Assembly (NCBI GenBank): GCA_002794775.1
Contig: NBAY01000045.1
Coordinates: 186,001-250,000 of the forward strand
DNA from: Porodaedalea pini
Lineage: Eukaryota; Basidiomycota; Agaricomycetes; Hymenochaetales; Hymenochaetaceae
DNA length: 64,000 nucleotides
Direction: 5' to 3'
Shown here piece after piece: positions 1 through 12,798 of this stretch. The position numbers and the translations under genes are program-made. How positions within the stretch are numbered: position 1 is the stretch's first letter; each line of letters opens with the position of its first letter. The notes under the pieces were generated by a model. The model did no database searches. It saw only the letters and a program-made list of their open reading frames with translations, and was not told where the DNA came from.

Positions 1-3000
1 TTTCAAAGGGGCCATGCCATTTGTTAGCTAGCTTCTTCATCGGAGATTCGATACTGATGTTCCGCCCGTCAAGGAAGACCTTGTCTCCTGCCTTGTATTC
101 CAGTGACACTCCTGCAGTCTGGTCATGGTAGCATTTCATGTCCTCAGCTGCCTTGACCAGGTTGTCCTTTGCGATGCAATGGGTCTCCTTGATGTGCTTC
201 ACGAATTCTTCCACTGACATGTTAGCAGAAGTAGTTTGTACCATGTGGAAGCTCATCGGGTGACATACTGTATCTGCATAGAAGGGGGACATCTTTGTCG
301 CTGAGTGTTCATGGTTGTTATATGTGAACTCCATGAGCAGGAGCTAGTCCTTCTAGTTGGATTGCCTGTGGTCAACAAAGAGTTAAAGGTACTGTTCGAG
401 CTCCTGGTTGACATGTTCCATCTGACCGTCCATCTGTGCATGGTATGCTGTCGACGGATTTCCCTCAATGTGTAGGAGCTTGTACAACTCCTTCATCATT
501 GATGCATCAAACTGCATGCCGTGATCATGGATGATCTTCTTTGGTAGACCATACAGATGAAAGACATGATCCCAGTACAGTTGTGCCATGCCTTATGCTG
601 ACAGCTTCATTGTCGTCAGGATTGTGTGCATCTGCTTTGAGAATCTGTCCACAAAGATGCAGATAGCATTGTGCCCTTTCAAGTCTGGGAGTTCTCCAAT
701 GAGGTCAACTGTGACAATGTCCCAAGGACCTTCAGGGACCATGTTCAGGTGGAGCAGTTTCGACCTTGACATCCTTAGCACCTTTGTTTGCTAACAGTGG
801 TCACATCCTCGAATGTACGCTCTTACGTCTGAGAACATTGATGCCCACCAGAAGTCTCGATGAACGAGTTCCACCATCTTGGATGCTCCAGGGTGTCCAG
901 ACAAGGTTGAGTCATGGCACTCCTGCAACACCACTTCCTTCATTGTTGACGGCACGTACACCTTGCCCTTCATCCACCACAGCCCGTCAACTTCCGTCAA
1001 ACCTGTCAGCCTTTCCGACTCATTCTGTGCCCTCTGCACTTCACCCACTTGTTCCAACACCCCCTCATGCAACATTCTCACCACTCCATGGTTCAACCAC
1101 TCCTCTTTGATGGATACGACACCGTCATTGTCATCCTTGCCCTCACCATATCCTGCCTTGCATGACAGCAGGTCCGCTTTACCCATCGTCTTCCCCAACT
1201 TGTGTTCGAGATGGAAGTTGAATTCCTCAAGCTCTGACCACCAGTGAGCTTGACAATAGCTCAGCTTTTGCACGAACCTGAAGTACATTAGATTGGCATG
1301 ATCAGACCAGATCTTGAACTTTTGATGGGCACCAAGGAGGTATTGCCGCCACTCCTTGAGCACTGAAATGATCATAAGCATTTCCTTGTTGTAGATCTCA
1401 TAGTTTCATTCTGCTGGTAGAAGCGCTTCTGACCTGTAGGCAATCACCCTCCACCTTCCTTCCTGCTTCTGCAACAGCACACCACCTAGAGCGAAGTTCG
1501 ATGAGTCCGCTTCAATGTGGAAAGGACCCTCATCATTGGCAATTACTAGGACTGGAGGTGAGCTGAGGCAACACTTTAGCTCCTCGAATGCTTCCTGCTG
1601 TTCAGTCTCCCATACCCAGCCCTTCTTGCCTGTCAATGACATCAGCGGTTGGACCACCTTGCTGTAGTCCTTGATGAACTGTCATAGCCAGTTGCCCATG
1701 CTGAGGAACTTTTGAAGCTCCTTAAGGTTCTGTGGGACAGGCCAGCTCTCAATTGCTTCTGTCTTTGCCAGGTCATCCTTGATCTCGCTGTTGCCGATGA
1801 TGTGACCAAGGTATTTTATGACCTTGATGTCGAATTTGCACTTTTCCAGTTTCAGGTAGAGGCTGTTCTCTCAAAGGATCTGCAATACACGTCTCGTTGT
1901 CTCGATGTGCTCCTCAAGGGTCTCAGAGAGGATGAGGATGTCATTGAGATAGACAATGATCAGATTGGCATAAATCAGATCCTTGAAGATGTGGTTGACA
2001 AAGGCCTAGAATATCACTGGTGCATTGCAAAGGCTGAAGAACATGACTGTCAGTTTGAACAGTCCTAGGTTCGTTTGAAATGCCACCTTCCACTCGTTGC
2101 CTTTGCAGATCCAGATGTTGTAGTACCCCCAGTGAAAATCAAGCTTGGTGATGTATTTGGCTTTCTTGACCTTGTCGACAAGTTCGTCAATGAGTGGGAG
2201 AGGGTACTTGTTCTTTATCATACCCTTGTTGAGCTTCTGGTAGTCCTGGATCAGTCGTGAGGACTTGTCAGCCTTCTTGATGAAAAAGAAGGGAGACACC
2301 ATTGGTGAGATTGATTTGCGTATCCTGCCAGATTTCAGGTTCTCATTGAGGAAGTCTTTCAATGACTGTTGTTCCATTGGCGTCAGTGGGTAGATTTTAC
2401 AGTTGCTAGGCTTCAAATCAGGCTTCAAATCGATGATGTGGTCCCAGGGCTGATGTTCTGGCAGCTTCTCGAATCCTTTCTCTGAGAAGACATTGGCATA
2501 GTCATTGAGATATGCGGGCCAGGACACCTTGTCCATTCACACCTCTCACACCCTCCTCATCTCTTCCACCTCATTCTCTTTTACTGCACATTTGGTCAGA
2601 CAGCAGGTGAATTCAATCGAACCCACTGACCAATTGATCTCTGGGTTGTGTCATTGAAGCCAGTCATAGCCTAAGAAGATGTTCAATGATGCAAGTGACA
2701 TTATTGCAAGCACAATCCTTTCTTTATGATGCCCAATGATCAATTTGATGTTGATGTATTCCTTGATCAAGCCTGCCTCATTGTGCATACCATCAGCATT
2801 TAGCACCATGAGGGGACAAATGTAGTGTTTTGTCTCCAGCCCATATCATTTGATGAAGCCTGCATCAATACACGACCCTGTACACCCCAAGTCCACAAGG
2901 GTGTGCACATCCACCTCTCTCACTTCACCCACCACTCCTTGCCCAACAGTCAGGAGAAGGTCCAGCTGGCATCTGCCAGTTCCTCTCATGAACAGTTTCT

Positions 3001-3112
3001 CGTTCTCATTGTATTCATTCACACCAGTCAGGGTTTCGTAGTCAGAAAAACCATTGATGCTGTTTGTATCTACATATTGTACAGGCAGTTGGTTATATTT
3101 TAGTGAGTCCAA
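1..3112 (-). pseudogene. E1 pol remnant: protease, RT, RNase H, integrase
   Basis: Fragments in order: protease 3112-2846, where the usual D-S-G active-site triad reads D-L-G; RT 2536-2006, including SPMVSPFFFIKKADKS and the LDFHWGYYNI region; RNase H 1657-1406 with FHIEADSSNFALGGVLLQ; RNase H tail plus the integrase HHCC zinc finger 1381-791; integrase core 781-383, including TVDLIGELPDLKGHNAI and IHDHGMQFDASM. The reading frame changes several times and there are internal stops, so no functional polyprotein can be made. The last integrase part and the chromodomain are off the window. The active-site serine loss is independent evidence that the copy is dead. Confidence 0.88.
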
Positions 3113-3153
3113 ACTTGAAACCCCTTGAACTTCTCAGTCAGTTGCCCTGGCAG

Positions 3154-4710
3154 TTATGCCTGACCACTCGCAAAACCCTGCGAGTCGACGACCTCATTGT
3201 CATTGCCTTTCTCCTCCACATAGTTCTCCACTGTCAACTTTTGAGTGTCTACGACTTCCTCGAATGCTGACTCCTTCATTGCTGTGAGCTTGTCTGCAAA
3301 GAGACGAAGCTCCACTGGCTCCATCATCTGCAGCATGTGCTGCACGATTGGTTTGCCCTGTGGACACTGCACCCTGTAATGGCCTGGCTGGTTGCAAAGC
3401 CAGCACACTCCTCATCAGTGCATCTCATTCATGGAGATGTCCATTGGTTGTCCAGCCTCGCCAAAGGTGACTCCTGTTGCATCATGTTTGTTGATGTGGG
3501 GAACAGCAATTTGACAGTGAGCTGGGGGCGGTTGTGTCACCTGCTGACACGGTGGAGGAGGTGGAGGATGACCTTGGCATCCTTGCTGAATGTCACGCAC
3601 CTGTTGCTCGATGCAGTCAATCTCGATCACCTTCTTTTTCCACTCTTCATACATCTTAGGGACTGGCGTCAACCGTAAAACTCCTGAGACTACCTCGATA
3701 TTGAGGGCCCTCTGTAGTCGATCACAGACTTCGAAGTTGTGTGTGGTGTCCATCATTCCAGCCTTTGTGCATAAGATGTTGAAGTCCTGGAAGAACTTGT
3801 CGGCTGTGAGGTCCTTCTGGACCATTGTGCACATCTTAGCTAAAGCCTTCGCCTTGCAGTTAGGGTCATCAAACGACACGTCCAGATGCTCCTGGAACTT
3901 ATTTCAAGTCTCTGTAAAGCTTACGATGCCTGTGGTTGTGAATTCTTCAACATAGTTCTGTGCCCACGTCGACGCATTACCGCCCATTAGGTATGAGAGG
4001 GCCAGATAGATCTTGCTCAACAACAAAGGGTACCTGGTTGAGTTTGCTGAGATAAAAAGAAGGACTTCACATTTGAAGTCAAGGTATTCATCGCTTCCAG
4101 CAAATTCATGTGGCCGGGCAACATCGATAGCAGGGGCTGGGGAGGTGCCTTGGCCAACTGGGGTGTTAGCTGCCTGGTGGGTAAAGGCCACAGCGATTAA
4201 TGCCGCAAGCTCTTGCTGTTGTTGTTGAGTGAACCCTGTCAACATCATTGGTGTGAGTGTGTGTGTTAAGGGTTCAGGGGGAGTTGGTGGTGATGAGTCT
4301 CAGCACGGTGTACAATAGCCTCCTGGGTCACGTGGAAGGATGATCAATGCGATTGATACTGTAGGCAATGATGGAGTATGGGGGCTCCACCTGGTTCTTT
4401 GTACTCTGTCATCAGTTGAGTACCAGGCCTTCCTAATATCACTCCACCAGATGTCGTGGGTGACACCTTGATTGTCAGTCATGACGTACAAGGCTCATTC
4501 AGGGTCAAATCGTGATGAAGAGGGGAGAGCCCATTGTTGTTCCTCTGTGATATCTATTTTGGCTAAGATGGCAGGGGAACAGGGATGGGTTGTGTATTTG
4601 GATGAATGTTATGCTGATGTAGGATGGGTTCATCGGCGAGCTTGATGACAAGATGAAAGAAGGAGGCTGAGATAACAATCGACAATGACATTGATGACTG
4701 TACATGTTGG
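3154..4710 (-). pseudogene. E1 gag remnant with zinc knuckle
   Basis: Pieces at 4248-3904 (capsid N part, GFTQQQQQELAALIAVAF), 3879-3415 (capsid C part, FDDPNCKAKALAKM) and 3408-3154 (CCHC knuckle CWLCNQPGHYRVQC) line up with E4 gag. The upstream part (4705-4300) matches the E4 leader region, including DIWWSD. The C-x2-C-x4-H-x4-C knuckle is intact, but the frame is broken at least twice. In the element this protein would form the particle shell and bind the RNA genome. Confidence 0.82.
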
Positions 4711-5016
4711 GTTACCCACGTCCACATCAAGTGCAATCTTCACCAAAGGCTTATGCAGAGAGCCAGGATTTCCTAATCAGGATGGCAACTCGTCCAAGGT
4801 CAAGTTGGTGTCCAAATGTGGTAAGGGTTGGGAAAAGTTGGTTGGAAAGTTTATGTAATACACAAATGTCCAAAAATGTCCAGGCAAGGTTAAGGGTTAT
4901 CGTTCAGGGGTTTACACATCAAGTCTGTCATGGGGAGCACTCCTCTAGACCAAGTGAAGGCAAGTTGACAGTGACAATGTACGCTGGAGATGAGCCTGGG
5001 TGAGGTTCTGCTTTTA

Positions 5017-5437
5017 TGTTAGGTGAGAGTTCGGGTGGTGCTCAAACTGGGCAGGCCTCGGCTGACTGTTGTCTGGGATGTGCTATACTTGAGCAGGGGC
5101 TCAGGATATGTTGTACTCAGGCTTGGTCGTTGCAGAGGTAAGAGGATTAATACAATATACACTAATACAGGAGGGGCGAGTCTCACCTAGGTCATCGTGG
5201 AGGTAAGAGGAAAAGCAGAACAAGGAGTTCATGTGATTCCTGGTCCCTCTTATAGCAATGACTGTGAGGGTATATTATCTAAGATTACCTAAAAGATCAG
5301 AATGGAATGAATGAAGGTCAGGTGATAGGGAGTGTGGGAAGCAATTGCAAAGACAATTAATTATAATGAAAAGGAATGATTAAAAGAAAGGAAATGGTAA
5401 ATGGTAAAAGGGGTGAGAATGAAATAAGGTTCTAACA
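5017..5437 (-). repeat. E1 5' LTR
   Basis: 421 bp, bounded by TGTTAG and CTAACA inverted ends. It is similar along its length to the E4 LTRs, with CG dinucleotides largely turned into TG or CA. On the minus strand the complement of the 11-nt priming motif lies in the U5 side, and the matching motif follows the LTR at about 5006-5016. Confidence 0.9.
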
Positions 5438-6409
5438 GGTGCCTCACCTAAGTATCAGGTCGATGTCTGAAGCTCCTTGATGCTCTACACACATACAGGC
5501 AAAGGTCCAGGAAGAACTGAGCAACACACACCACCACCCAGAGGATGAGGCCAAGGAAGACCAAGAGGATGCCCACTGACTACAGTCACCCCTCAAATCT
5601 TACACGCTCCCAGAGAAGCATCGTCATCACCTTTTTGCCGATCTAGAACCACCAACCCAGAAGCCACACCTCAGGACACCAAACAACAACAGCAATCCTC
5701 AGTAGTCAAACCAGAACCCACATAAGAACAAGGATGACCAGTTGAACTTAGAAGGATCCTACCTGATCTCATTGAAACTCCGATATCACTTCATATCCTA
5801 GGAAGTTTCATAACTGGCAACAGGCCTCACCTCAGCATTGCCAGTACACCACTCAATTGATAGACACAACAACCCAGGGGAACACCCAAAAGCAAGGAAG
5901 GGAACACAGGCCTTGAAGGATACAGGAGTCCAACAAGAGAACAAAGTTGCTCCGGATCTGAAAAAGTAGTCAGGAGATTAGTATCACCAGGACCACAAGA
6001 ATTGGCAACACCATATCGAAACCAGTCACTAGGATTGTTATCATCCTGAAGACCAGGGTTGCCACTTGATTGGAGCAGACAAGCCATCAGAAGAAGGCCC
6101 GACGAACCTCTGATTCAGACAGGAGAACCAATAGAAGGACTGACAGAATGGAACTCAGAACCTGAGAATCCTACCCCCAACCAAGAAGAATGATCGACCC
6201 TGGCATCACTACAAGCCCAATCAGATACCTTAGAGGAAGAACTATTCCCGCCAGCACCGCCACCAACTCCAGAAGGAACGGTACCTGTTGCAATATCAAG
6301 AATTGCCAATCTCTACCTGGAAACTTGCCCTTCTGCTCCAGAACAACTGAGAAGGACACCAACCCCACCCCCATGAATACATATACCAGCTCTGCTAACT
6401 CTCCATATC

Positions 6410-8430
6410 GTGGTGCCACCAATAGTTAGAGAAGTCATGGCCAATTCTACCACACAAGGATTGAGCCAAGGACCTTCACAAGCTCCACCAACAGTACCAC
6501 CAGTGCAACCCACATCGAACATAGCAAATCCTCTCCCAGACCTCACTGAGTCCAGAAATCTCCTGATCACCAGACCAAACTCTCCAGTTCCAGGAGCAAC
6601 AATGCCAAATAGACATGACAAACAAGCACCAGTGATGAACACCAACATGGAACCAGAAGGGATCCCATAATTCTTCGAAGAAGTTAGCATCTTAGGATTG
6701 AATGCAGGAATCACCAATCTACAGAAAATCAATTGGGCATGTTACTATACACCAGTATGCAAGGAGTTACTATGGTTGACTCTCCCACAGGCACGACAAA
6801 ACAATTTTGCATCATTCAAAACAGCCACCCTGGGCTTCTATCTGGTGGCAATGATAAGATACACGTACAGGAATCTAATCAACTTTGTCACCAAGAACTC
6901 CAACAAAGTTTTGATGAGCATGGCTACCCTGGGAGAATACCATTGAAGCTTCATGTGTATTACATCATATCTGGTTCAAGAAAGAGTCATTTCAGATCTG
7001 GACCAAAAGCAGTTCTATCGAGAAGGTCTAAACTGACTCACCAATCAGCATCTCGAACAACAGCTTTAGTTGGTTGACTTTTGACACCCAGCTGGTGTCC
7101 CTTGGGATATACTGGTACTATACAATGAACTCAACTGACTCATAGTGGGAGGAGTTCTGGTGACAGGTCCTGGCGCGCAGCAAGGCTATGCAGTACTGCA
7201 GTACAGGACATTCAGGATACCCACAGCACCTCCATATTTTACTCAGCAACACATTGCCACAGCATCTGGACCATATACACTGACTCCCATCAAATAAGAG
7301 GACTCAGAGCTGAGCCTGCTCACACATATGGTATTGGACTTACAAGCTGAAATAAGGGATCTTTGGGGTGAAAGGAAGGAGGACTATTGAAGGCGAGACT
7401 ACGAGGATCAGTATGCTTGAGATCAGCCATATGCCCCTAATGAACCAAGAGATTACCAATGACCCAACGACTACAGACAACCACATGAGGTCTACAGGGC
7501 ACCACTGAGAGGCCCACCTCCAGCCAGAAACATGCAGGCAAGGAATACAGGACCCCAAATGTGTGCTATGTGCCACAGCACCACACACCTGTTCAGAGAC
7601 TGTACGATCAGGGACACACTACTGAACAGGCGACTATTGGCCTTGGATACACAAGGATTCATTGTAATGCCAGGAGGGACACAACTACTGCCGGGACCTC
7701 AAGGCTCTTCTCTACTGGACTGAATGAACTTGTACTACTGAGACCACCCAAATGAAGTCCCTCCTGGTATGACTCTTCCAGTCGATATGACAGCACTATG
7801 AGACCCACCACCACACCAAATGGTGATCCTGTTTGATACATACTATCCCACCATATCAGGACCAAGTATCTATATGCCGACTGAGCCATGTAAGGGGGAA
7901 GCCCATATCAAAGAAATCCAGGATGAATACGTAGGGGAAGTAAGGAAGGTTCGGTTCAACAACCCTAGCAATTCTCATGGCCAGCAGAGACGACCAGTGA
8001 GACTGGCAAATATAGGAAAAGCTAACTCTCCCTCACCTACGCACACAATAAAACCAATGAAAGAATGAGAGGGACGTGAACCAGCTACGGACTTGGGCGT
8101 ACCAGAATGTCAAAGGCAAGGAGAGAGAATTGGCCAAGCCCAGAACAACCAAAGAATTGGTACCTGACTCTCTGCCACTGAGCAAGCCTATGCAAGTCCA
8201 TGTAGCACCACCATGGGAAAGGATGGAACCAAAGCCTGGACTTCCCAACCCAATGATAGACATACAGAGGCCTCAGTTCAGATACAACACACTGGCAAAT
8301 GACCCTGCAATGGTCAATGCAGTGTTTTGCCAATTCTTGGACTCAATGGTATCGATATCAGGTCAAGAATTGTTGGCAACCTCACCGGAGGTCAGAAGAA
8401 AGTTCAAGGAAATGATGATGGCAAAGTGAA
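6410..8430 (+). pseudogene. E5 gag remnant
   Basis: Segment 6410-6946 continues through a TGA into FFEEVSILGLNAGIT and ends with the LGEYH motif typical of capsids in this family. Frames then change near 6950-7077. A zinc knuckle of form C-x2-C-x4-H-x4-C (CAMCHSTTHLFRDC) sits at about 7560. Later open segments (7820-8068, 8076-8429) carry proline-rich linker and a protease-proximal region. Not functional. The assignment rests on motif order and remembered family resemblance. Confidence 0.72.
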
Positions 8431-8462
8431 GTCCAATAAACCTTGAAGAGGAAGGCACAGCC

Positions 8463-8830
8463 ATGTACTCAGTAGGACCCAGGCCGGGATCACCAGACAA
8501 GATGATGGAAAGGGAACCAGTCGCACCAGAAACTGTACCAATTCGAGTCATCAATGTGTGGCTGGACAGAAAGGTCAAGGTAGAAGGACTACTTGACACT
8601 GGAGCTTCATTTATTGGATCCTCACAAGACATGTGGAAACACCTAGGATTGCCAACTCTGAATAACAAACAAATCACTATTGAAACAGCAGACGTGTTGA
8701 GGACCCAATCACTTGGACTAATACCATGACTCAGGATAGGACTCGGAGGGTTCTCAGTACTCATACAAGCACAAGTCGTACACCTGGCACCGTTCGATAT
8801 CCTACTTGGCTGACCATTCCTTGCACATTG
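8463..8830 (+). pseudogene. E5 aspartic protease remnant
   Basis: LLDTGASFIGSSQDMWKHLG shows the catalytic D-T-G triad in the retropepsin context. The second conserved hydrophobic-Gly stretch (PFDILLG) follows after an in-frame TGA at 8727-8729 and is followed by another TGA. The protease would normally cut the gag-pol polyprotein. Confidence 0.72.
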
Positions 8831-9299
8831 CAAGGCTCGGCTTGTGAATATAGACATTGACAACCAAGTACTGGAACTAGTCCACCTGGTAACAGAAGAA
8901 GATATAACAGTTCCAACTCGAGAACAAACACGACAAAAGCAACCAGCCAAGGAGGACAAGGATTTTTTAGAGTCAATGAATTGGTACAAGATTGATGAGA
9001 CAAACCAGAGGTGCAACCATGCTATACCACGGACACCCTGGAGCCAAACACAGTACATATTTCCTTTGACAGGCAGTCTATTGAAATCACCATCATGGAA
9101 AAGGGAGGCGTAAAACCAAAACAAAATACGGAAAATAACAAAACCCGAACAAATGATGCTACCGGACATATGATAATGAATCCCTAATTCCTCAAACAAG
9201 TCAAACTCATCGAATGACTCAACCATTCTACAAATACAAGAAAGTTGCCAATCATATAAAGCCGGTTCCAACCACACTCCTGGAAGAATACTGAATCAC

Positions 9300-10290
9300 C
9301 AAGACACCGCACCCCAACCCTCTGAAGGACCTTCCAGAACTACTGACCCACCCTCCATCATTCTCACCTGGAAAATGACTCACCCAGGAACGACACAACA
9401 AAATGGACATAGACCCAGACAGGTTCTTACTCCCAGAAGAAAAGGATCTCGCATGGTGGGTTATTCAGATACAGGAAATGGCATTTGCTTGGAACGAAAT
9501 GGAGAAAGGCGCTCTTGACTAGTACTATTTCATGCCAGTCCTGATCCCAACCATCAAACATATCCCATGGGTACTGAAGAATATTCCCATCCCACTGGGG
9601 ATATTTGACAAGGTCGTCACAATCATCAAAGACAAAATCATGTCCAACATTTATGAACCATCAAACTCGTCATATAGATCCAGGTGGTTCTGCATAGTAA
9701 AGAAGGACAGAAAATTGCTGAGGATAGTCCACAATCTTCAACCACTAAACGCAGTCACAATACGAGATCCATCGGTACCATATCCAACGGAACACATTGC
9801 CAAGTCTTTCGGCAGCCGATCCTGCTATATAACATTGGACTTACTCATAGCATTTGACCAAAGGAAACTCGCCATATGAAGCAGGGACATAACAACATTC
9901 TAGATGCCACTAGGAGCATTTCAACTCAACATCAATTCCCATGGGATATATGAACTCCCAGCGGATCATGCACACCAACGTCACATTCATCCTAAAGGAC
10001 AAAATCCCAGATGTGGCATTCCCATACATTGATGACATTCCCATAAAAGGGCCAGCCACACAATACAAACTACTGGATGGATCATACAAGACGATCCCTG
10101 AGAATTCAGGAATCCACCGATTCATATGGGAACACCTAAACGACATCAACCGAGTCCTCCAAAGATTCAAAGTAGTTGGAGCGACTCTGTCTGGGAAAAA
10201 GTTGGTACTCACTGCACCTGAAGCTGTGATAGTCGGCCATACCTGCAACTACTCAGGACGAGTCCCAGATGAAGCATGAGTCCAAAAGGT
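9300..10290 (+). pseudogene. E5 reverse transcriptase remnant
   Basis: Segment 9532-9879 has YEPSNSSYRSRWFCIVKKD and LRIVHNLQPLNAVTI, i.e. RT blocks 1-3. After a TGA the catalytic block reads FPYIDDIPIKGPATQY at about 10019-10063, followed by the palm/thumb region with WEHLNDINRVLQRFK. The Y-I-D-D catalytic pair is preserved. At least four TGA stops interrupt the domain (for example 9519-9521 and 9877-9879). Confidence 0.8.
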
Positions 10291-10906
10291 CATCAACTAG
10301 CCTCCTTGTGAAGACATTACTGACATTCAATCATTCCTTGGGACGGCAGGAGTTCTTAGGCATTTTATCAATGACTTCACCCAGTTGGCATATGATCTGA
10401 ACTGACTCACTGGAAAGGATGTCCCCTTTTCATTTGGACAATTCGAACAGTGATCAATGGACCAACTTAAGAAGGCAGTCACTGAGTCTGGAGCCATCAG
10501 GCCAATCGACTACAAATGCAGGAGACCAGTCCACCTTTGCGTAGATTCATCAATTCAAGGATACAGAGCAATCCTCTTACAGATCAGAGAAAATGGAGAA
10601 TGATTCCCAGCCTGTTTTATGTCAGCAACATGGAACAAGAGAGAACAGAACTACTCACAGCCAAAAGTAGAATTGTTCAGCCTCATGAGGGCTCTCCACG
10701 ATGCACAAATCTACCTAATAGGACTGGACCACTTCTACATTGAAGTCAACGTGAAGTACATCAAAGGCATGATCAACAACCCAGATATCCAGCCAAATGT
10801 GATGATCAACCAGTGGATTGCTGGGATCCTACTGTTCCATTTCATGATTATCCATGCACCAGGCACTCAGCATACAGGCCCAGATGGACTCAGTCGACAA
10901 AAGTGA
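10290..10906 (+). pseudogene. E5 RNase H remnant
   Basis: The open part 10619-10906 carries WNKREQNYSQPKVELFSLMR and ends with HAPGTQHTGPDGLSRQ, the characteristic end of gypsy RNase H. The catalytic Asp region (HLCVDSSIQGYRA) lies upstream, about 10530-10570. The frame is broken by TGA codons upstream. Confidence 0.75.
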
Positions 10907-10939
10907 GCAGACACCAACACTCCAGATGATGAAAACTAC

Positions 10940-12463
10940 GAGGAATGGATCAAAAACCAGTACACTTTCATATTCATAGCATACACTGGAGATATTCCTC
11001 CCACTACCAATCCTCCCACCATTCCCCAATCAACCGCAGCAGAATTGGCTGACCAAGAGTTGATACAGATCAAGGAGCTTCTCAGTGACCCAAAGAAACC
11101 GGAAGACATGACAGACAACAAATTTTGACACTTCATAATGAAGGCAACTCAGTTTTTTGTCGCAGATGGACAAACTTTTGAGGAAACAATACACAGGACC
11201 ACACTAACTTGTACTTGCACGAGATTGCCAATTCTCAGTCATGCAGTCAGCACACAACAACCTGGGACACAAAGGATTCTTTTCAGTACAACTACAAATC
11301 CATGATCGATTTTGGTAGCCCATGATGAGTTCTGACATACATTGGTTCCTGAAAACATGTCACTTGTACCAGACTCAGCAATTCACTCACATAAGAATCC
11401 CACCGAACGTCCCAACACCAGCACCACTATTCGCCAGGGTACACATAGATGTGATGCTCATGCCCAAATCAGGGTGATTCAGGTATATTGTCCAGGCAAG
11501 AGACTCGCTCACAGGCTACCCAGAATTCTGACTCTTACGTGCCAATAACTCGAGATCGATTGCCAACTTCATTTTCCAGGACATCATATGTTGATGGGGT
11601 TACATACATGAGATCATATCAGACAATGGTCCATCATTTGATGGTGAAGTAATCAGGATGTTGGCAAGATACGGAGTCCACAATATCTGAATCTCCCCCT
11701 ATAACTCAAGAGCAAACAGAATTGTAGAGTGGCGCCACAGGGACCTTAGGGAAACATTGATGAAACTTGCTGGGAATGATGAAGCTTGATGGTCACAACA
11801 TGCCTACCATGCCATATGGGCTGAGCAGATCACAATTCAGAAAGCAACAGGATATTTGCCATACTACATGGTCCATGGAGTCCAGCCGATCCTTCCATTC
11901 GACCTGGCCAAACAAATGTACATGTCACCAGTATATACATCAAAGGTATCCCAGTCAGAACTACTCACGGCATGAGCAAGGGCACTCCAGTGTTGACCAG
12001 AAGACTTGAAATGAGTACACTTGGCAGTCATGCGTGCTCCCTTCAAATCAATCCAGCAATTCAAAAACCACTCCCAAAACATGATCCAAGACTACGGCTT
12101 TGGTCCTGGAGCCCTGGTTCTGGTTCAAAACTCATGAATTGACACAGAACTAAGCCAGAAAGCCAAACCAAAATACCTCAGACCTATGGTAGTTGTTCGC
12201 CGAACAACTGGAGGATCATACATTCTCACAGAACTCACAGGTGCAGTCTTGGCACTATGATACACAGCCTTCAGAGTCATTCCATACCACCCCCAAGCGA
12301 ACATATTGACCCCAGTCACCCAGATAGTGGAACAAACCAACTCAGAACTCAACAAACTCACCAACAAACATTCAAAAATTGAAGAGGAGGAGCTCAGTGC
12401 TGAGGATTGGCCACAACCAACAGAAATCCTTGACACCGACTCTGGAACCGAATCCAAATCATG
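10940..12463 (+). pseudogene. E5 integrase remnant
   Basis: On the plus strand the zinc-binding region (AHNNLGHKGFF, CHLYQTQQ), the first catalytic Asp region (ARVHIDVMLMPKSG), the second (ISDNGPSFDGEVIRML) and the Glu region (SRANRIVEWRHRDLRE) are in order. Downstream is a C-terminal region ending at a TGA at 12462-12464. More than six TGA stops are present. No chromodomain was seen, unlike E2, E3, E4 and E6. Confidence 0.72.
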
Positions 12464-12465
12464 AT

Positions 12466-12798
12466 ACCCCTTATTCTCCTTAATATTTGTACTCATTCTG
12501 TTTTGTTTCACACACTAAACCCCTACTGTCAAACTTTGAAACCGCGAAATCCATGAAAAACAGTACTCTACCAAGCCTTGAACAAAGCCGAGTCTTAATC
12601 TCTCAATGTAAAGCATAGTGTAATGCAGTACCAACCATAGACTAAATTCCCTTAATAAATAGCAACATGAAAATTACTCTATTTTCTACCTTTCCCTTTC
12701 CCCCTCCTCTTCTTTTCCTTTTCCTCCTTTTCCTCTTGTTCCTGAACAGTCCAATAGTTAATCAAAGAGTCCTTGTCAAGGAATGGCATCAGTGGCAT
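12466..12798. other. Intergenic gap between E5 and G1
   Basis: AT-rich sequence with a pyrimidine tract at 12690-12745 and AATAAA-like strings near 12653. This would be the 3' flank of G1 (minus) and the tail of E5 (plus). No LTR, ORF or RNA was recognised. Confidence 0.5.

Larger units (their letters stand above)
1..5437 (-). mobile_element. Ty3/gypsy chromovirus-like element E1 (3' part cut by window start)
   Basis: Order on the minus strand is LTR, gag, protease, RT, RNase H, integrase, as in Ty3/gypsy. The 5' LTR is complete; the integrase C-terminus, chromodomain and 3' LTR would lie to the left of base 1. The proteins are clearly related to those of E4 but carry many stops and frameshifts, and the LTR has lost most of the CpGs still present in the E4 LTR, so this is the more decayed copy. 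The five bases after the LTR (5438-5442, ggtgc) are the candidate target duplication, but the partner is outside the window. It lies directly beside E5 and may have inserted into it. Confidence 0.9.
5438..12465 (+). mobile_element. Decayed plus-strand Ty3/gypsy element E5 of a second family
   Basis: A complete but ruined gag-pol order is readable on the plus strand: gag near 6400-7080, zinc knuckle 7532-7610, protease 8463-8830, RT 9300-10280, RNase H 10290-10906, integrase 10940-12463. The RT motif is PYIDDIPIKGP rather than the YLDD/YMDD of the other elements here, placing it in a different gypsy lineage that I recognise from agaricomycete genomes. No LTR could be identified at either end; the 5' end may lie left of E1. 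TGA stops are scattered throughout. The first 900 bases (5438-6400) show no convincing protein. Confidence 0.82.

Noticed and set aside
8363..9277. 304-codon minus-strand ORF
   Set aside because: Antisense shadow of the E5 protease-RT region; no motif, and the plus strand gives recognisable retroelement blocks.
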